Positions 1-11,900 of a DNA stretch of 64,000 bases are shown in pieces. The DNA comes from Tachypleus tridentatus (Eukaryota > Arthropoda > Merostomata > Xiphosura > Limulidae): NCBI RefSeq assembly GCF_004210375.1, contig NC_134827.1, positions 98,178,672 through 98,242,671 of the forward strand. The letters run 5' to 3'. Below the pieces are notes generated by a model. That model saw only the letters and a list, made by a program, of their open reading frames with translations. It ran no database searches and was not told the DNA's origin. Both the position numbers and the translations under genes were made by a program. Position 1 is the stretch's first letter, and every line of letters begins with the position of its first letter.

Positions 1-817
1 AATATCACAGGAACAGTTAAATAATAAAATCTGACTTATTTTAACACGTCGAAAACATATACCTAACGCCTTAGAAACACATCTTAAAATCTCCATAACG
101 TCATGCGCCCTCTTTTGTCATAAACATATTTCACTTCATAAGCATTAAAGAGAGAGAAAGAGAAAGGCAGATTATTTTCTTTTTTATAACACGAGCCATT
201 TTTTCAAGGAAATGTAAGAATTATGATATTCAGTAATCGATCACTATATTTTGTCAGTTAAAAATTGCAACTTATTCTCAACATTCCAGCGACCCCCGAT
301 CGCTTTTTTAGATTTCTGCAAAGTGTGTCACTTGAGGATGTTAAGAAGTTTTTCGTTATTACCCAGGTATAAGACCATAAGTTTGAGCTCAGCTTAATGT
401 GCACACATTTTATTAACCCCAAAAAAATGTACAAAGATATGTCTAATACTGTCACTGCCAACTGTTTAATTACTGTAAAAAATATTTCTTTGTAACCTGT
501 TATAGTTGATATTGAAGCTTTTCCTGATATGTTTAGAAATATTTCAGACTTGAAAGTAAACTCAAGACTTTCAGTTCTCACCAGTATTCTACGAATGTTT
601 GTTTATGCATTTATGACAGAACTGCTAAAGGTATTTGTCACCTTCCTTAATTTTAAAATCCTATCCAGTAGAAAATCAGCAAGTCAATAGAACCCTACCA
701 TTCACCATCCTTGCTACGGGATTGAATATCCCTTTTCTAAGTGCACCTACAACTTGAAATACGGGCATATTTTACGGTATCGTACAAAATCAATCCCGGC
801 TCACTACTACAAAAAGT

Positions 818-936
818 TTCCTGCTGGTACAGCGGTAAGTCTACGGATTTATAAGGCTAAAGTCAGGGGCTCGATTCCCCTCGGTGGATTCAACAGATAG
901 TCCACTGTGGCTTCGCTAGAAGAAAAACACACACAT
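818..936 (+). mobile_element. tRNA-derived SINE, family 2
   Basis: CCTGCTGGTACAGCGGTAAG followed by GGCTCGATTCCCCTCGGTGG (B-box-like) and a TGGCTTCGCTA...AAACACACACA tail. The same structure recurs at 40727-40850 and, eroded, at 24001-24117, 12330-12440 and 63859-63965. It is a SINE head rather than a tRNA gene, because no clover-leaf acceptor stem closes it. Confidence 0.75.
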
Positions 937-2167
937 TTATACGAAGATACATCACTGGAATACCAGAATATTCTACGACTGATGTTTTTACTAACTGAAC
1001 TACCTGGACTCAAGTTCCAAGCAAACAACTCCTTATTTTGAACATTACACGAATGATGAAGCCATATACCAGTACTTATATTTAAAATAATTAAATATGT
1101 CATACAATTTAAATACATTACCACATACTTTAAGAACAAAACAATTTTTCAATAAACAATTAAACCATTAGATTAGAAAATAAAAAAAACTAATCAATTT
1201 GGTATTTTTAACCTGGACAACATTTTACGATACATGAGTTACTTAACAAGGTTAGACACTCAAAGATTCAAGTCTAGGGAGAACAATCAGCTAACATTTG
1301 GTTTTGAATTAACAGTATTATTAACTATGAAACATAACACTATCATAGCTGAACTGCAGGACGTGTTGTGTGGCATATTGTAGCCCAAACTTTCAACCTT
1401 TTGATCTGCAACCTAACACACAAACCATCATGCAATGCCTGGCTCATACTAAAAAACAATAAAAAAGACTTTGTTACGTAATATCACAATGTTTATAGAC
1501 AACTTAGAAGTATTACCAAAGGTTCTACACAGATCTGGTTTCTTTTACTCTTTGACCTTTCGAAGAAAATGTTAACGGTGATTCTTCTTAATAATTGACT
1601 ATTGATGTGTTAACATAAAATAAATACAATTTTTGTGATATTTTCGGGTACACTGATTTCTTGAGGTGACTGTAATAACCATCACTAATAAAATATTGTG
1701 TAGAAAATATGTTACAGAATGCATCTAAACTTTGACTTGACTGGTTGAAAGAAAGTGCACATAAATAAAGGTTGATTAATCTCTGTTATATGACTAGACT
1801 GATATCTTAGAGGTGATGATTTTGGCAAATTGGGAGAATTTATCATTAAATGCTTATCCAAAATATGGTTAACTCTTTTATAACGCATTTGCCTCCTACA
1901 AAAGTTGACAATTCTCATTAAAAACCACTAAAGAGAAAGACTACTTGATTTTTCCACACCTTTACATGAATGATGTGGTCAGAAAACCCATTAGCGCATA
2001 TCTAAAGAAATTTTCCAGAAATAACGCAATGTTGAAATATGTAATTAGAAAGGGAATCATTTATAAAAGCGCATGACTGAGTCAAAAATAAAGCCAAATC
2101 CAATTAATTATCTTTACACTACTCCAAGGCATACAAATGTGAAAAATTCTGAAAATGTCATGGAATG

Positions 2168-2435
2168 TTTGTTTGTTTTTTGAATTTCGCACAAAGCTAC
2201 TTGAGGGCTATCTGTGCCAGCTGTCCCTAATTTAGCAGTGTAAGACTAGAGGAAAGGCAGCTAGTCATCACCACTCACCGCCAACTCTTGGGCTACTCTT
2301 TTACCAACAATTGACCGTCACTTTATAACGCCCCCACGGCTGAAAGGGCGAGCATGTTCGTCGCGATGGGGATGCGAACCCGCGACCCTCAGATTACGAG
2401 TCGCACGCCTTAACACGCTTGGCCATGCCGGGCTG
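2168..2435 (-). mobile_element. tRNA-derived SINE, family 1, full length
   Basis: The head is on the right: reverse complement CAGCCCGGCATGGCCAAGCG, then GACTCGTAATCTGAGGGTCG and B box GGGTTCGCATCCC. The body contains CCCCCACGGCTGAAAGGGCG and the tail AATTTCGCACAAAGCTAC with TTTGTTTGTTTTTT. One of the best-preserved copies in the window. Confidence 0.85.
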
Positions 2436-5400
2436 TCATAGAATATTTCATATATCACAGTAGAGTTAAGAACAGTATTTTCGATTTTCTTTTAATGATT
2501 TTCGTCAATAAATTTGTTTAACTTATTGACAGTATGATGTTCCAAGTATCAATCTTCACTAATACCTTATATTTTAGTTGTTTAATCTATCAAACATCAA
2601 CTGCGTATATGCAAACAATCGGAAAACCGTTCACAACAACAAATAAAACTCTTAGGAATAAGCCTCTTTGAGGTTTACTTTAACTCAATTATAAATATTA
2701 TTATACCATGCCAAGGAAAGCTACAATTGTAGACATACAATAATTAATTACTCCAAGACGTTTAGCATCTTATGAAGAGGAAATGCACACAATGTACACC
2801 AGAAAAGAAAGCAATTACAGTCACCACCACCTACCACCATAGAACCATAAGCTACAGCTCGAAGAGAAATTCTAGAGAAGTTTGCCATTTAGCAGACGAC
2901 AATACTCAAATGTCACGGTAACGTCCAGCAGCTACAAGTGCGGAAAAACAACCATAAAAAAATGAACACCTCCAGAACAGATCAGATCTTCTAGCTCCAA
3001 ATGAAATAGGTTAGATCTAGAAATCCTTGACCCATGCGAGGGAGAATATCTTTCAAAAACAACCACCTCCAACAAGAGATCTGTTGTGGCTCAAAACAAT
3101 TCACTGTTGGAGTTAAAATGAGTGTGAGTGGTAATTCTTTCTTTTTTTCATATTGTAATCATATTATTATAAAAAGGTCTACTTCTACTCAACAGTCAAC
3201 AGATGTTCAGCTATTCAAGAGTGTTTCAGTTTTAAAATGTTATTACATGACGTTACCCTTTTCATTGATAACCTAACCTTTATCGTTTCATTTACCAAGT
3301 GATTTTTGTATGGAAAAATGAATGTTATTATGCTCATGAATAACTCTTTACGTATCGTATCTTTACTAAAAATTATCACTGTTGCATGAATAAACTGTTC
3401 TCGTCATCAAAAAAGTTTCATTTGCCAATTATTATCATTGCTAGTGTTGTAGTATAATCACGGTATTTTTAATAATAAGTAGACAAACAATGATTTATAA
3501 GAGCAATGAAGTGATTTATTTATGGCGGAACATACTACATATTTAGACAGAGCATTGTTCTGTCTTTTTCAGATATAATCAAGATGTTTGTAGATACAAA
3601 TTTTCAGTATTATGGAGAAAATTCTATGAAACTTTAGATCTCTCTCTTTTGTCATGGTTTGCAATTAGTCTTGATCCACTGCAGTTTCACATAGTTGTTA
3701 GATGCATTGTACCTTTCCACAAAAATGATTGAGAACTTTCACCTGTGTATGCATATATTAACACTTCTCTAGTCTCACTTTCAAGTATTTGTTATCTGTT
3801 GAAAATCCATGCTAAGTCTCAAGTAGAATTAAATGTGCAACCAAGCATCAATATACCATCGACAGAGATTAGGCATTTCTTAAATTGCAGCGACTTCAGT
3901 GCAAGCATATCAACGTATCACAGAACGGTTGGTTTATCAGTTGGTTAGCAGCTATACGTACCTCAGAAAGGGAAATAGCAGAACACGAAATTTACACAAG
4001 AGATTTCGATTACGAAAAGCAATTTTAGGTTTGCTTTAATTGTCAAGCATTACATGCTAATATCCAGTAGCCAGGTTCAAAGGTTGGATAAAATGTATAG
4101 CAATTACTTAAAAGGTGTGATTATATTTTATTTTGGCTTTTAAAATTACTTTATATGAAAAAAAGTAAAAGAATCTTATTGAGTGGCGCTTTAACAATGG
4201 TTGTGCGTGCCCTATGATTTGTTTGTTTTTTTTTTGTGGGTTATGCGGTTTGTTTATACGTAGCTGAGGTGATATTAGACTGACAACTTAGTAAGAAATA
4301 CGCTGAGTAAACTGGGCAAAAATTTATTTTACAAATGTGTGAAACAGCATTATGATTAAAGTAAATTATCAATTTTTCGTCGGTATCAAATGGCATTAAA
4401 GAAACGAAAAGACCAAGTGTAGAACTAAAAAGTAGGTTTACTTGTGAATCTTTTATTAAAAATAAAAGTTATCCCGAAGTGACACTGACGGTTGATTTTG
4501 GATCATCCGATGTAAATTATTTTTGATTTCGTTTGGGTTAGTGCAGTACAACACTGCAGATGTACGTAAATATGCAACTTAATTCGTGTTCTTTAGTTAA
4601 GACAGTATGTAATTGTTATGTAATTTAACACAGCCCAGTGTTATATACCACTTTTGAGGTTATAATTCTAATACTAGTGATAGTAGTACAGTAATAAAAA
4701 AATTAAAACAAGTAAAATTTCGATATTAATATCATTATTATTGAACTATATGAGGCCTATAAATTATGATTATTAAACAACAATTTAAACTTAAAAGTTA
4801 AAGGGCGTATTGCTTTCTGCTTGTGTCTTGTATGAGGGTTAAAAGCATTGTCAGGCTATTTAATTGAAATTTGCTCATAAAATAGTAATATTCGTGCAAA
4901 TTCCATGTATCCGTTACTAGTAGCTTTATTAATATATTACACATATGTATATGTCATGGCTTGTTACCAAAACCAATTAAAATAGTACTAAAAATTAAAT
5001 TTTGTGTTGGTGAATGTTAAGTTTCATGGTCTTGCTTAACCAATGTTTCATAGCCCTTGGGACTTTTTTTAAAGATGTTTTGGTTGACATGATATACATT
5101 TTGTGTTATAAAACACAACATACTCCTTCAATATATCAATATAACAATGTAAAATAATCTTCTAGAGTGTAAAACTTATGATATTTACAAGAATCAAGTT
5201 TTGTATAGGCTATTATTAGTGCCAAAAACAGTGTAATGGGAGTTACTTAAATTAAAAGAGAGAATTAGCAATTCTTTAGAGAAGGGCAGTGATGAATGTT
5301 CATTGTGTATTCGGTACATTAACACCAATAAATATACTTAGTACAGTGAATGTCCAGTAAGACATAAGCACCATACACATTCCTGCAGTTAATGGTTAAT

Positions 5401-5486
5401 AGAATCACTGATTAAATGCCTCTTTGAACAGCTTCAATTGAAGATATTATATAAACCATTACCCATACTTAGCCTCTCTCTCTATG

Positions 5487-5507
5487 CATATATATATATA
5501 TATATAA
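5487..5507. repeat. (AT)n microsatellite
   Basis: Run of about ten AT dinucleotides following a CTCTCTCT stretch, in the upstream non-coding region. Confidence 0.9.
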
Positions 5508-5977
5508 TAATAGACCTTATTTTGTAAAGTTTGCCATAACTTTAATTTTACCCACATTTATGAACAACAGTTATTTAATTTTCAACAAAATAAATTCCTT
5601 TAATATAATTCACAATAAGTGCTTTTTCTGTGCTCTTTATTTAACAAACTCATTAAAGTGTAAGATAGTTATATATTGTTTCATAAAAACTTTTTTTCTC
5701 TATAAAACAATAAAACACAACTTAAGTTTCTCTTTAGATTGGGGATAATAATGATTAAAAAGAGTGAAGGAAAGGGTCATTAGATGAATACAAGCCATAA
5801 AATAAAATATTGTTTGTAAAATTTACAGAGAAGGTAAAGTGATGCTTCAGTATGTTTCCAACTGTGTATAATGATAAGGTATACTCATGTGCAGTGTTTG
5901 GAACTCTGGAATTATTTGCTTGATAGGAAAAATCAAAAGTAATTAGTACATAATTTTATGATTTATGATACCTATAA

Positions 5978-6470
5978 TAGTTGAGGTTCATTTGGAATAT
6001 TGTGTGCAGCTTTGGTCCCTTATAGGAGGAACATTAAGTTGTTCAAGAGGGTCAAGAGGATGGTGTATTTTCATATAAGGATGGGTTGAGATTTCTTAAC
6101 TTAATCTTTCTTAAAGAGAAAATAGTCTAAAGTGACCTTTTGAAGCATTCATAATTTATAAGTTACTTGATAAGACTGAGGTATCAGATTTTTGTGTGTT
6201 TAATTTTAAGGGAAGTAGAGCAAAAGGTAATATAATTAACTTATGGCAAATTCATTCTTATTTTATTAGTAGGACAGTAAATATGGTGAAACAAAGTACC
6301 ATTGTGAAAGTTTTGATGAACATTTGAAGGATCATGGCTGTGTTTAATGGTTAATTTTCTGCTTGTTGAATGGGGGAAAGTTGGGAATCAGGACAGACTT
6401 GATGGGCTAAAATTATTTAGGCAGTGTCAAAGACCTTTTGTCATCTGGTCAGTATCATACTTGAATATAT
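5978..6470 (+). mobile_element. LINE 3' fragment, CR1-like reverse transcriptase end
   Basis: Frameshifted remnant. HLEYCVQLW appears near 5990, typical of the thumb region after the RT of CR1-like elements, followed by a string of Lys/Arg-rich pieces and, near 6300-6450, the usual C-terminal order with DGL.L. Many stops and shifts; non-functional. Family assignment is by motif only. Confidence 0.55.
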
Positions 6471-7272
6471 GCATGGATAAGAGAATTTCATTGTAACTGT
6501 ACTATGAAACTTAGTAGCTTGGTTGATATGATAAAGGCCTCTGATTTCATTGTGTTGTGTTCTGAAGACAAGAGGACACAGTTTCCACTATGGAAAAAAT
6601 AGGATCTAATTAACATACCTTTATTTTTCTAACTGGGCAATTGGATTATGGATTGACTTGCTGATGGCAATAGTAGAGGCTAGTATGTTACAAGTATGTA
6701 AAAGGGGGGATCAGTGACTCTTTGAAAATTAAAGTATAATTTAAGCATTGGGTGACAGGCTGGAGGGACCAAAAGGTACTTTCTGATTCCTATGTTATTC
6801 TGACAGGAAATGTGTATGTGTGTCTGTGTGTATGTTTTTGTGAAATTTCTTTATCACAATTATCCTTGAATGTAAAAGGTCCTAGGTATGCAATCATTAA
6901 AGAACAGAAAATAAAAGTTTAGAGTGTTGTTTATTTGATTTTATACAAACTATTTAATTAAAAAATAGGTTTAAAACTGTTGACTTTATAGTGTATGATT
7001 TAGGCTATTATGACAGTTCTATTTGTAAATTATTTTGTGTATTCCATAATTTATTCTTTCGTTATACACATTTACTTTCATTGCTCAGTTTAGTGTGTAA
7101 TTTATTAATTCAAGAAGTGGTAACTTTCATCTCTTGCACAGTATCACCATGAGTTATGAGACCTTGTGTATTGATTTTGTCATTTTAAGCTGCTTATATT
7201 CTGACACAGTGTACTAGAAGTATTCAGTCATATTATTAAGTTACATATAATGGATTTAGCATGATCTTAGAG

Positions 7273-7539
7273 TGGCCCGGCATGGCCAGGTGGTTAAGGC
7301 ACTCGATTCGTAATCCAAAGGTCAAGAGTTCGAATCTCCATCACACCAAACATGCTTGCCCTTTTCAGCTATGGGGGCATTATAATGTGACGGTCAATCC
7401 CACTATTCATTGGCAAAAGAGTAACCCAAAAGTTGGCAATGGGTGGTGATGACTAGCTGCCTTCCCTCCTGCTAAATTAGGGATGGCTAGCACAGAGAGT
7501 CCTTGAGTAGCTTTGCACAATTCAAAACAACCCAAACCA
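7273..7539 (+). mobile_element. tRNA-derived SINE, family 1, full length
   Basis: Head GGCCCGGCATGGCCAGGTGG, B-box-like GAGTTCGAATCTCC, body GGGGGCATTATAATGTGACG, tail TAGCTTTGCACAATTCAAAA. Located upstream of the BTBD8-like start. Confidence 0.85.
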
Positions 7540-8852
7540 TGATCTCAGAGAATGTTTGAATAAAAATTTGTAAATCAAAAACATAAATTTTGGAAATTAA
7601 TTTTCATTTTCAGAGTTTACATGTTGGTAACCTGATGATTGCCCTTTGTTATTTAAACTTCTAAAGTTAAGACGTTTTACAAATTAAGAAAATTCCTGTT
7701 TCTTGAAATAATAAAATGGGATTTGTTTTAAATATTATTTTGGGTATTTGTTTATACAACTTATGTCTTTTTTTTTGTATGAATATTGTATTGAATTCAA
7801 TAAGAAATTTAAAAGCTGTTAATTAATTTCATAAAATTTGGAAATTGAAGCACAAGATTTCCTTGAACCTGGTACAAGTATTAAACTACTGGAGTTTGAC
7901 AAGTGTAGCACTTTCACTTAAAGATCAGTCACATTAATATATAAATATATATGTTGTAGTGAAATAAGTTGGAAAACTGATGCAATACCAAGAGGACTAA
8001 ATAAACTATTAATACATGTATGCTATTCCTTGAGTTCTAATATACAAACTTGGTTGATAATAAAGAAAATTTAAAAAGCTGGTTATTCTGTTTTTGGTCT
8101 TAAAAACTATGCAACATATTGTTCATAGATCTAATAGCAGTGAGATAAATTTTAATTGCTTAATTAAAACTTGGGAAATTGCATCCTTTCAATGATGTAA
8201 GGTGATATGAAGAGTAGAACACATGCAAATGTACATGTACGTCTGTCTCTGACAGAAGAGTTTTTATGCGCACAACATTTGGATTGATACACTACATGTG
8301 CAGTAATTAGTGTCAAGTAACTAACCATTTAAGCAGTAGGTTGGAACAGAATAAACAAGTGGTACTTGTACTTTATTGGATATGTATTAATTTATCATAG
8401 TCTTGAATATTAATTTTAGAATGTGTCAACTGTTTAGTTCATTCTTTTTTCTAACTTTTGTTGACTGTTTTTGACTTGCATGTGTTATCTTTAATGTTTT
8501 TTTTATTAATAAGGAACTGAAGGTATATATTTTTTAATTATCTAGATAAATAATTCATGAAGTTTTTTAATTTAAATTCTGTGTTGTGTGATCTTCAGTT
8601 ATTTTTGGCCTTTGTTATTTGTAATATTTTTGTCCATTTGGTTAATGTTATCTTGGCTTTATATATGTAACGTACACAGATCTTTCCCTAATTAGTATAT
8701 GGGTAGTATGTAGCCATGTGTTGACCATTTGTGGGCTTGCTGAGTGAGTGGGTGTATTTTTATGGTGACTCCATTGCTATTTTGGTTTTGCTGAAAGATT
8801 TGACATGGAGCAAGAGGAAACGCAGATTAGATGTTGAACTAACGATGCTCCA

Positions 8853-8980
8853 ATGGCCAGCCTGGTGGGGAGTGTTGGAATCCCTCCACAACCCAGTACA
8901 GGCTTCTTGCGAAAATGTGCAAAAGAACAAGAAAAGTTGCGTACCAAACTTCAGAGGAAGTTGCAGAACGATCTGCTTCA
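8853..8980 (+). CDS. BTBD8: BTBD8-like exon 1, start codon and N-terminus
   Basis: The ATG at 8853 sits in a good context (CCAATGG) and opens 42 codons plus two bases, ending at a donor CA|GTAAGT. The peptide begins MASLVGSVGI and ends in a basic amphipathic stretch, KLRTKLQRKLQNDLLQ, which runs directly into the BTB start in exon 2. Ends in phase 2, matching exon 2. No in-frame upstream exon was recognised, so this is taken as the start; a 5' non-coding exon further upstream cannot be excluded. Confidence 0.75.
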
Positions 8981-11900
8981 GTAAGTAGTGTTTGTTTTAG
9001 GGATTAGTTGTGTATATATATATAACTAAAGAACAAAGAATACATGTACAGTATATTGAATTATAGAGAGGTTTGATTAAGTGTGATAAAGCAACAGAAT
9101 TTTGTATAACTTTAAAATTAGTAAAAAATCTTTATTTTTTTTGCAAGATGCTGATGCTCAGCATGTGTGTAGCTGGGAGAAGTTACCAAGCAGGAAATGT
9201 AGATTTATAATAAACAACAAAAATCTTAATCAGTCATTTTGTAATATGTTAAGGGTGAATAATCTTTGTATATACAAATAGGTTTAATGTACTATGTATC
9301 ATATTATAGACATCTTTTGCACTATCACATTAAATGTTATCAACATACAACTTTTGAAAGATAATTAGTATTTATAATTAGAAAGTGATTTATCAACCTC
9401 AGTATCTAATGATATTCAAGATTTTCTTCACCCTTATGTAGAGCATGTTTTTTCCATAAGCATCTTCTATATTGATATATCCCACTCAGTTGTAACTTTT
9501 TTGATGAAGTATTGACAAATTTCACACTATAAACAATATGGAAAAATTTATTAGCAACAGCTATTATAATTGTAACTATAAAGTTTTTATTTCAATTTTT
9601 TTTTCAACAGTAAGGGGATCTTATTTAATTTTTTTAAGATTAGCAAGGAGATAAATAGGATGAAGGCTTCTGATTTCTTTGCACTATATTCTGAACAAAA
9701 TAGGATGAGAAGACAGGTTAAGATTTGGAAAAGGCAGACTAGACTTCAGTTACGACAGCTTAATTTTGACTTGTGGAAGGAGTTGTCCTCAACATTAGTG
9801 GAGGACAACATTTTTGTTGATGCTAAGTTGATTTTCTTAAAACTATGGGAGAGTTTTAAATTATCTTTTTCCCAAAGGTGGATGTGTAACGACAGTTTAA
9901 AATGACTAGATGGTCCTGTTTTGTTTGTATGTTATATTAATAACACATTTATTGTTTTACAGATTGTTAAATGAAGGATTATTCTCTGACGTCGTTATCA
10001 AGTCTTCAAGTTCACAGACACCTTTATCTGTTAAAGCACATGTGGGCATACTAAAAGTTCGAGTGCCAACATTTTACACTGAACTTTGCCAGAATCATGA
10101 GAATAGAAATGATATATATAATTCTGACCTGGATAATGTGGAATTATTGTGTTTTTTAAGGTGATTATCCATTTTATTTTTCTTAGAGCTAATGTATTCA
10201 AAGCCTTTTATTCCATATTGTTGTGTATTTAAATTGTTTGTGAAATGTTTTAGTCATAAACAGATAGATATTAATAACAAGAAGTCATTCTCTATGCACA
10301 TATAAGTTTATTAATGTTTTAGTCATAAACAGATAGATATTAATAACAAGAAGTCATTCTCTATGCACAAATAAGTTTATTAATGTTTTAGTCATAAACA
10401 GATAGATATTAATAACAAGAAGTCATTCTCTATGCACATATAAGTTTATTAATGTTTTAGTCATAAACAGATAGATATAAATAACAAGAAGTCATTCTCT
10501 ATGCACATACAAGTTTATTAATGTTTTAGTCATAAACAGATAGATATTAATAACAAGAAGTCATTCTCTATGCACATATAAGTTTATTAATGTTTTAGTC
10601 ATAAACAGATAGATATAAATAACAAGAAGTCATTCTCTATGCACATATAAGTTTATTAATGTTTTAGTCATAAACAGATAGATATTAATAACAAGAAGTC
10701 ATTCTTTATGCACATATAAGTTTATTTTTAATTAAACAATTGCCAACAAATTTATTTATATTGTATTTCTTCAACAGCTATGAAGTAAGTCCTTTTGTGG
10801 GGTGACCATGACTTAGTGTCTAGCATTTTCAGACTGCTTCTTTAAAATTTCTTTCCACACTTTAAGGCTGTAAGGGAGATTATTTGAGTGATAGTCAAAT
10901 TCTGTTTCTCGGTCAGATAGTAATAGTCCGATAGTTGATTGCAGGTTCCTTCTCTATAGTTTTTAGTTTAACATTAGAGAACGAATCTGGACAGATAAAC
11001 TTTATATAGGTTTGTATGAAATCCAAAATAAACAATTCACGTTGAGGTTTTCCGTCTCTATTCTGATTGATAGAGAATAATTCAACAGTTACTTGTCTTG
11101 GAACAATATAGTAATTCTAGTTAGATTTAATCTATATTGAATAAATATAAGTATATTGGTGTATAACAATTATTGTGTATAAATTTATAAACAACCATTA
11201 ACTCTTAGTACTATGGACTGGATATTATTAACATGAGATTTAAGTGTGATGTATCTAGAAGTGGATGAATAACTTAATCGGCATAATTGGTTATGTTTGA
11301 ATATTGATTATGTTAGTTTGTGTAACATAAATTTATTGTAAAATAATTGATTAATTGAAATTTTCATTACATCTATTAATGTCACAAAAATAATCAACTG
11401 ATCAGAATTGGTTTTTCCCATTGTTACTTTTTCCTATTATTGTTCCAACCGAGTGATTGAAATATTACCATTATGATTTATCATTATTATTATTTTTCAT
11501 TAATTGAAGGTTGTTCAGTTTAATCAGTGTGTGTTATGACTCATGAAAGAAGTCAAATAATCAAAATTAATGTTTATGGTTACTTTTCCAACTATACAAG
11601 TCTTATATGAGAATAATCAATTAGCAAGTTTCACTAATTATCCATCTTAAGATATAACTAACTGTTAAATCACCCTGTAAAGCAATTTTACCATTATAGG
11701 CCAGACCATCTTTTATAGTTACTGACAAGTAAAAACCCAAAAACTAGAGATAAGGTTTCACTTTATTGAATGTACATAAAATGAAAAATAGGGTAGCAAA
11801 TATTATTCTGATTTTAATACCTGAAGATACTTTGTTAATAGAGCACAAAAAATATTCAAAAGCAAACATACTTGAAAGTAATCCAAAATAAATTTTTACC

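Larger units (their letters stand above)
1..8852. other. Upstream non-coding region
   Basis: AT-rich, with frequent stops in all frames and no protein-like reading. It holds SINEs at 818-936, 2168-2435 and 7273-7539, a LINE tail at 5978-6470 and a microsatellite at 5487. The promoter and any 5' UTR exon of the BTBD8-like gene should be here or just before 8853, but no decisive core-promoter element could be singled out. Confidence 0.6.

Noticed and set aside
2340-2435. tRNA gene on the - strand (A and B boxes visible)
   Set aside because: It is the head of a SINE: the same head plus body plus tail recurs at 7273, 18846, 24843, 41181 and elsewhere, and no acceptor stem closes the fold.
8731-8988. 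85-codon frame starting at 8731
   Set aside because: Different frame from the real exon 1; it reads past the exon 1 donor and lacks BTBD8 similarity. The frame from ATG 8853 joins exon 2 in phase.
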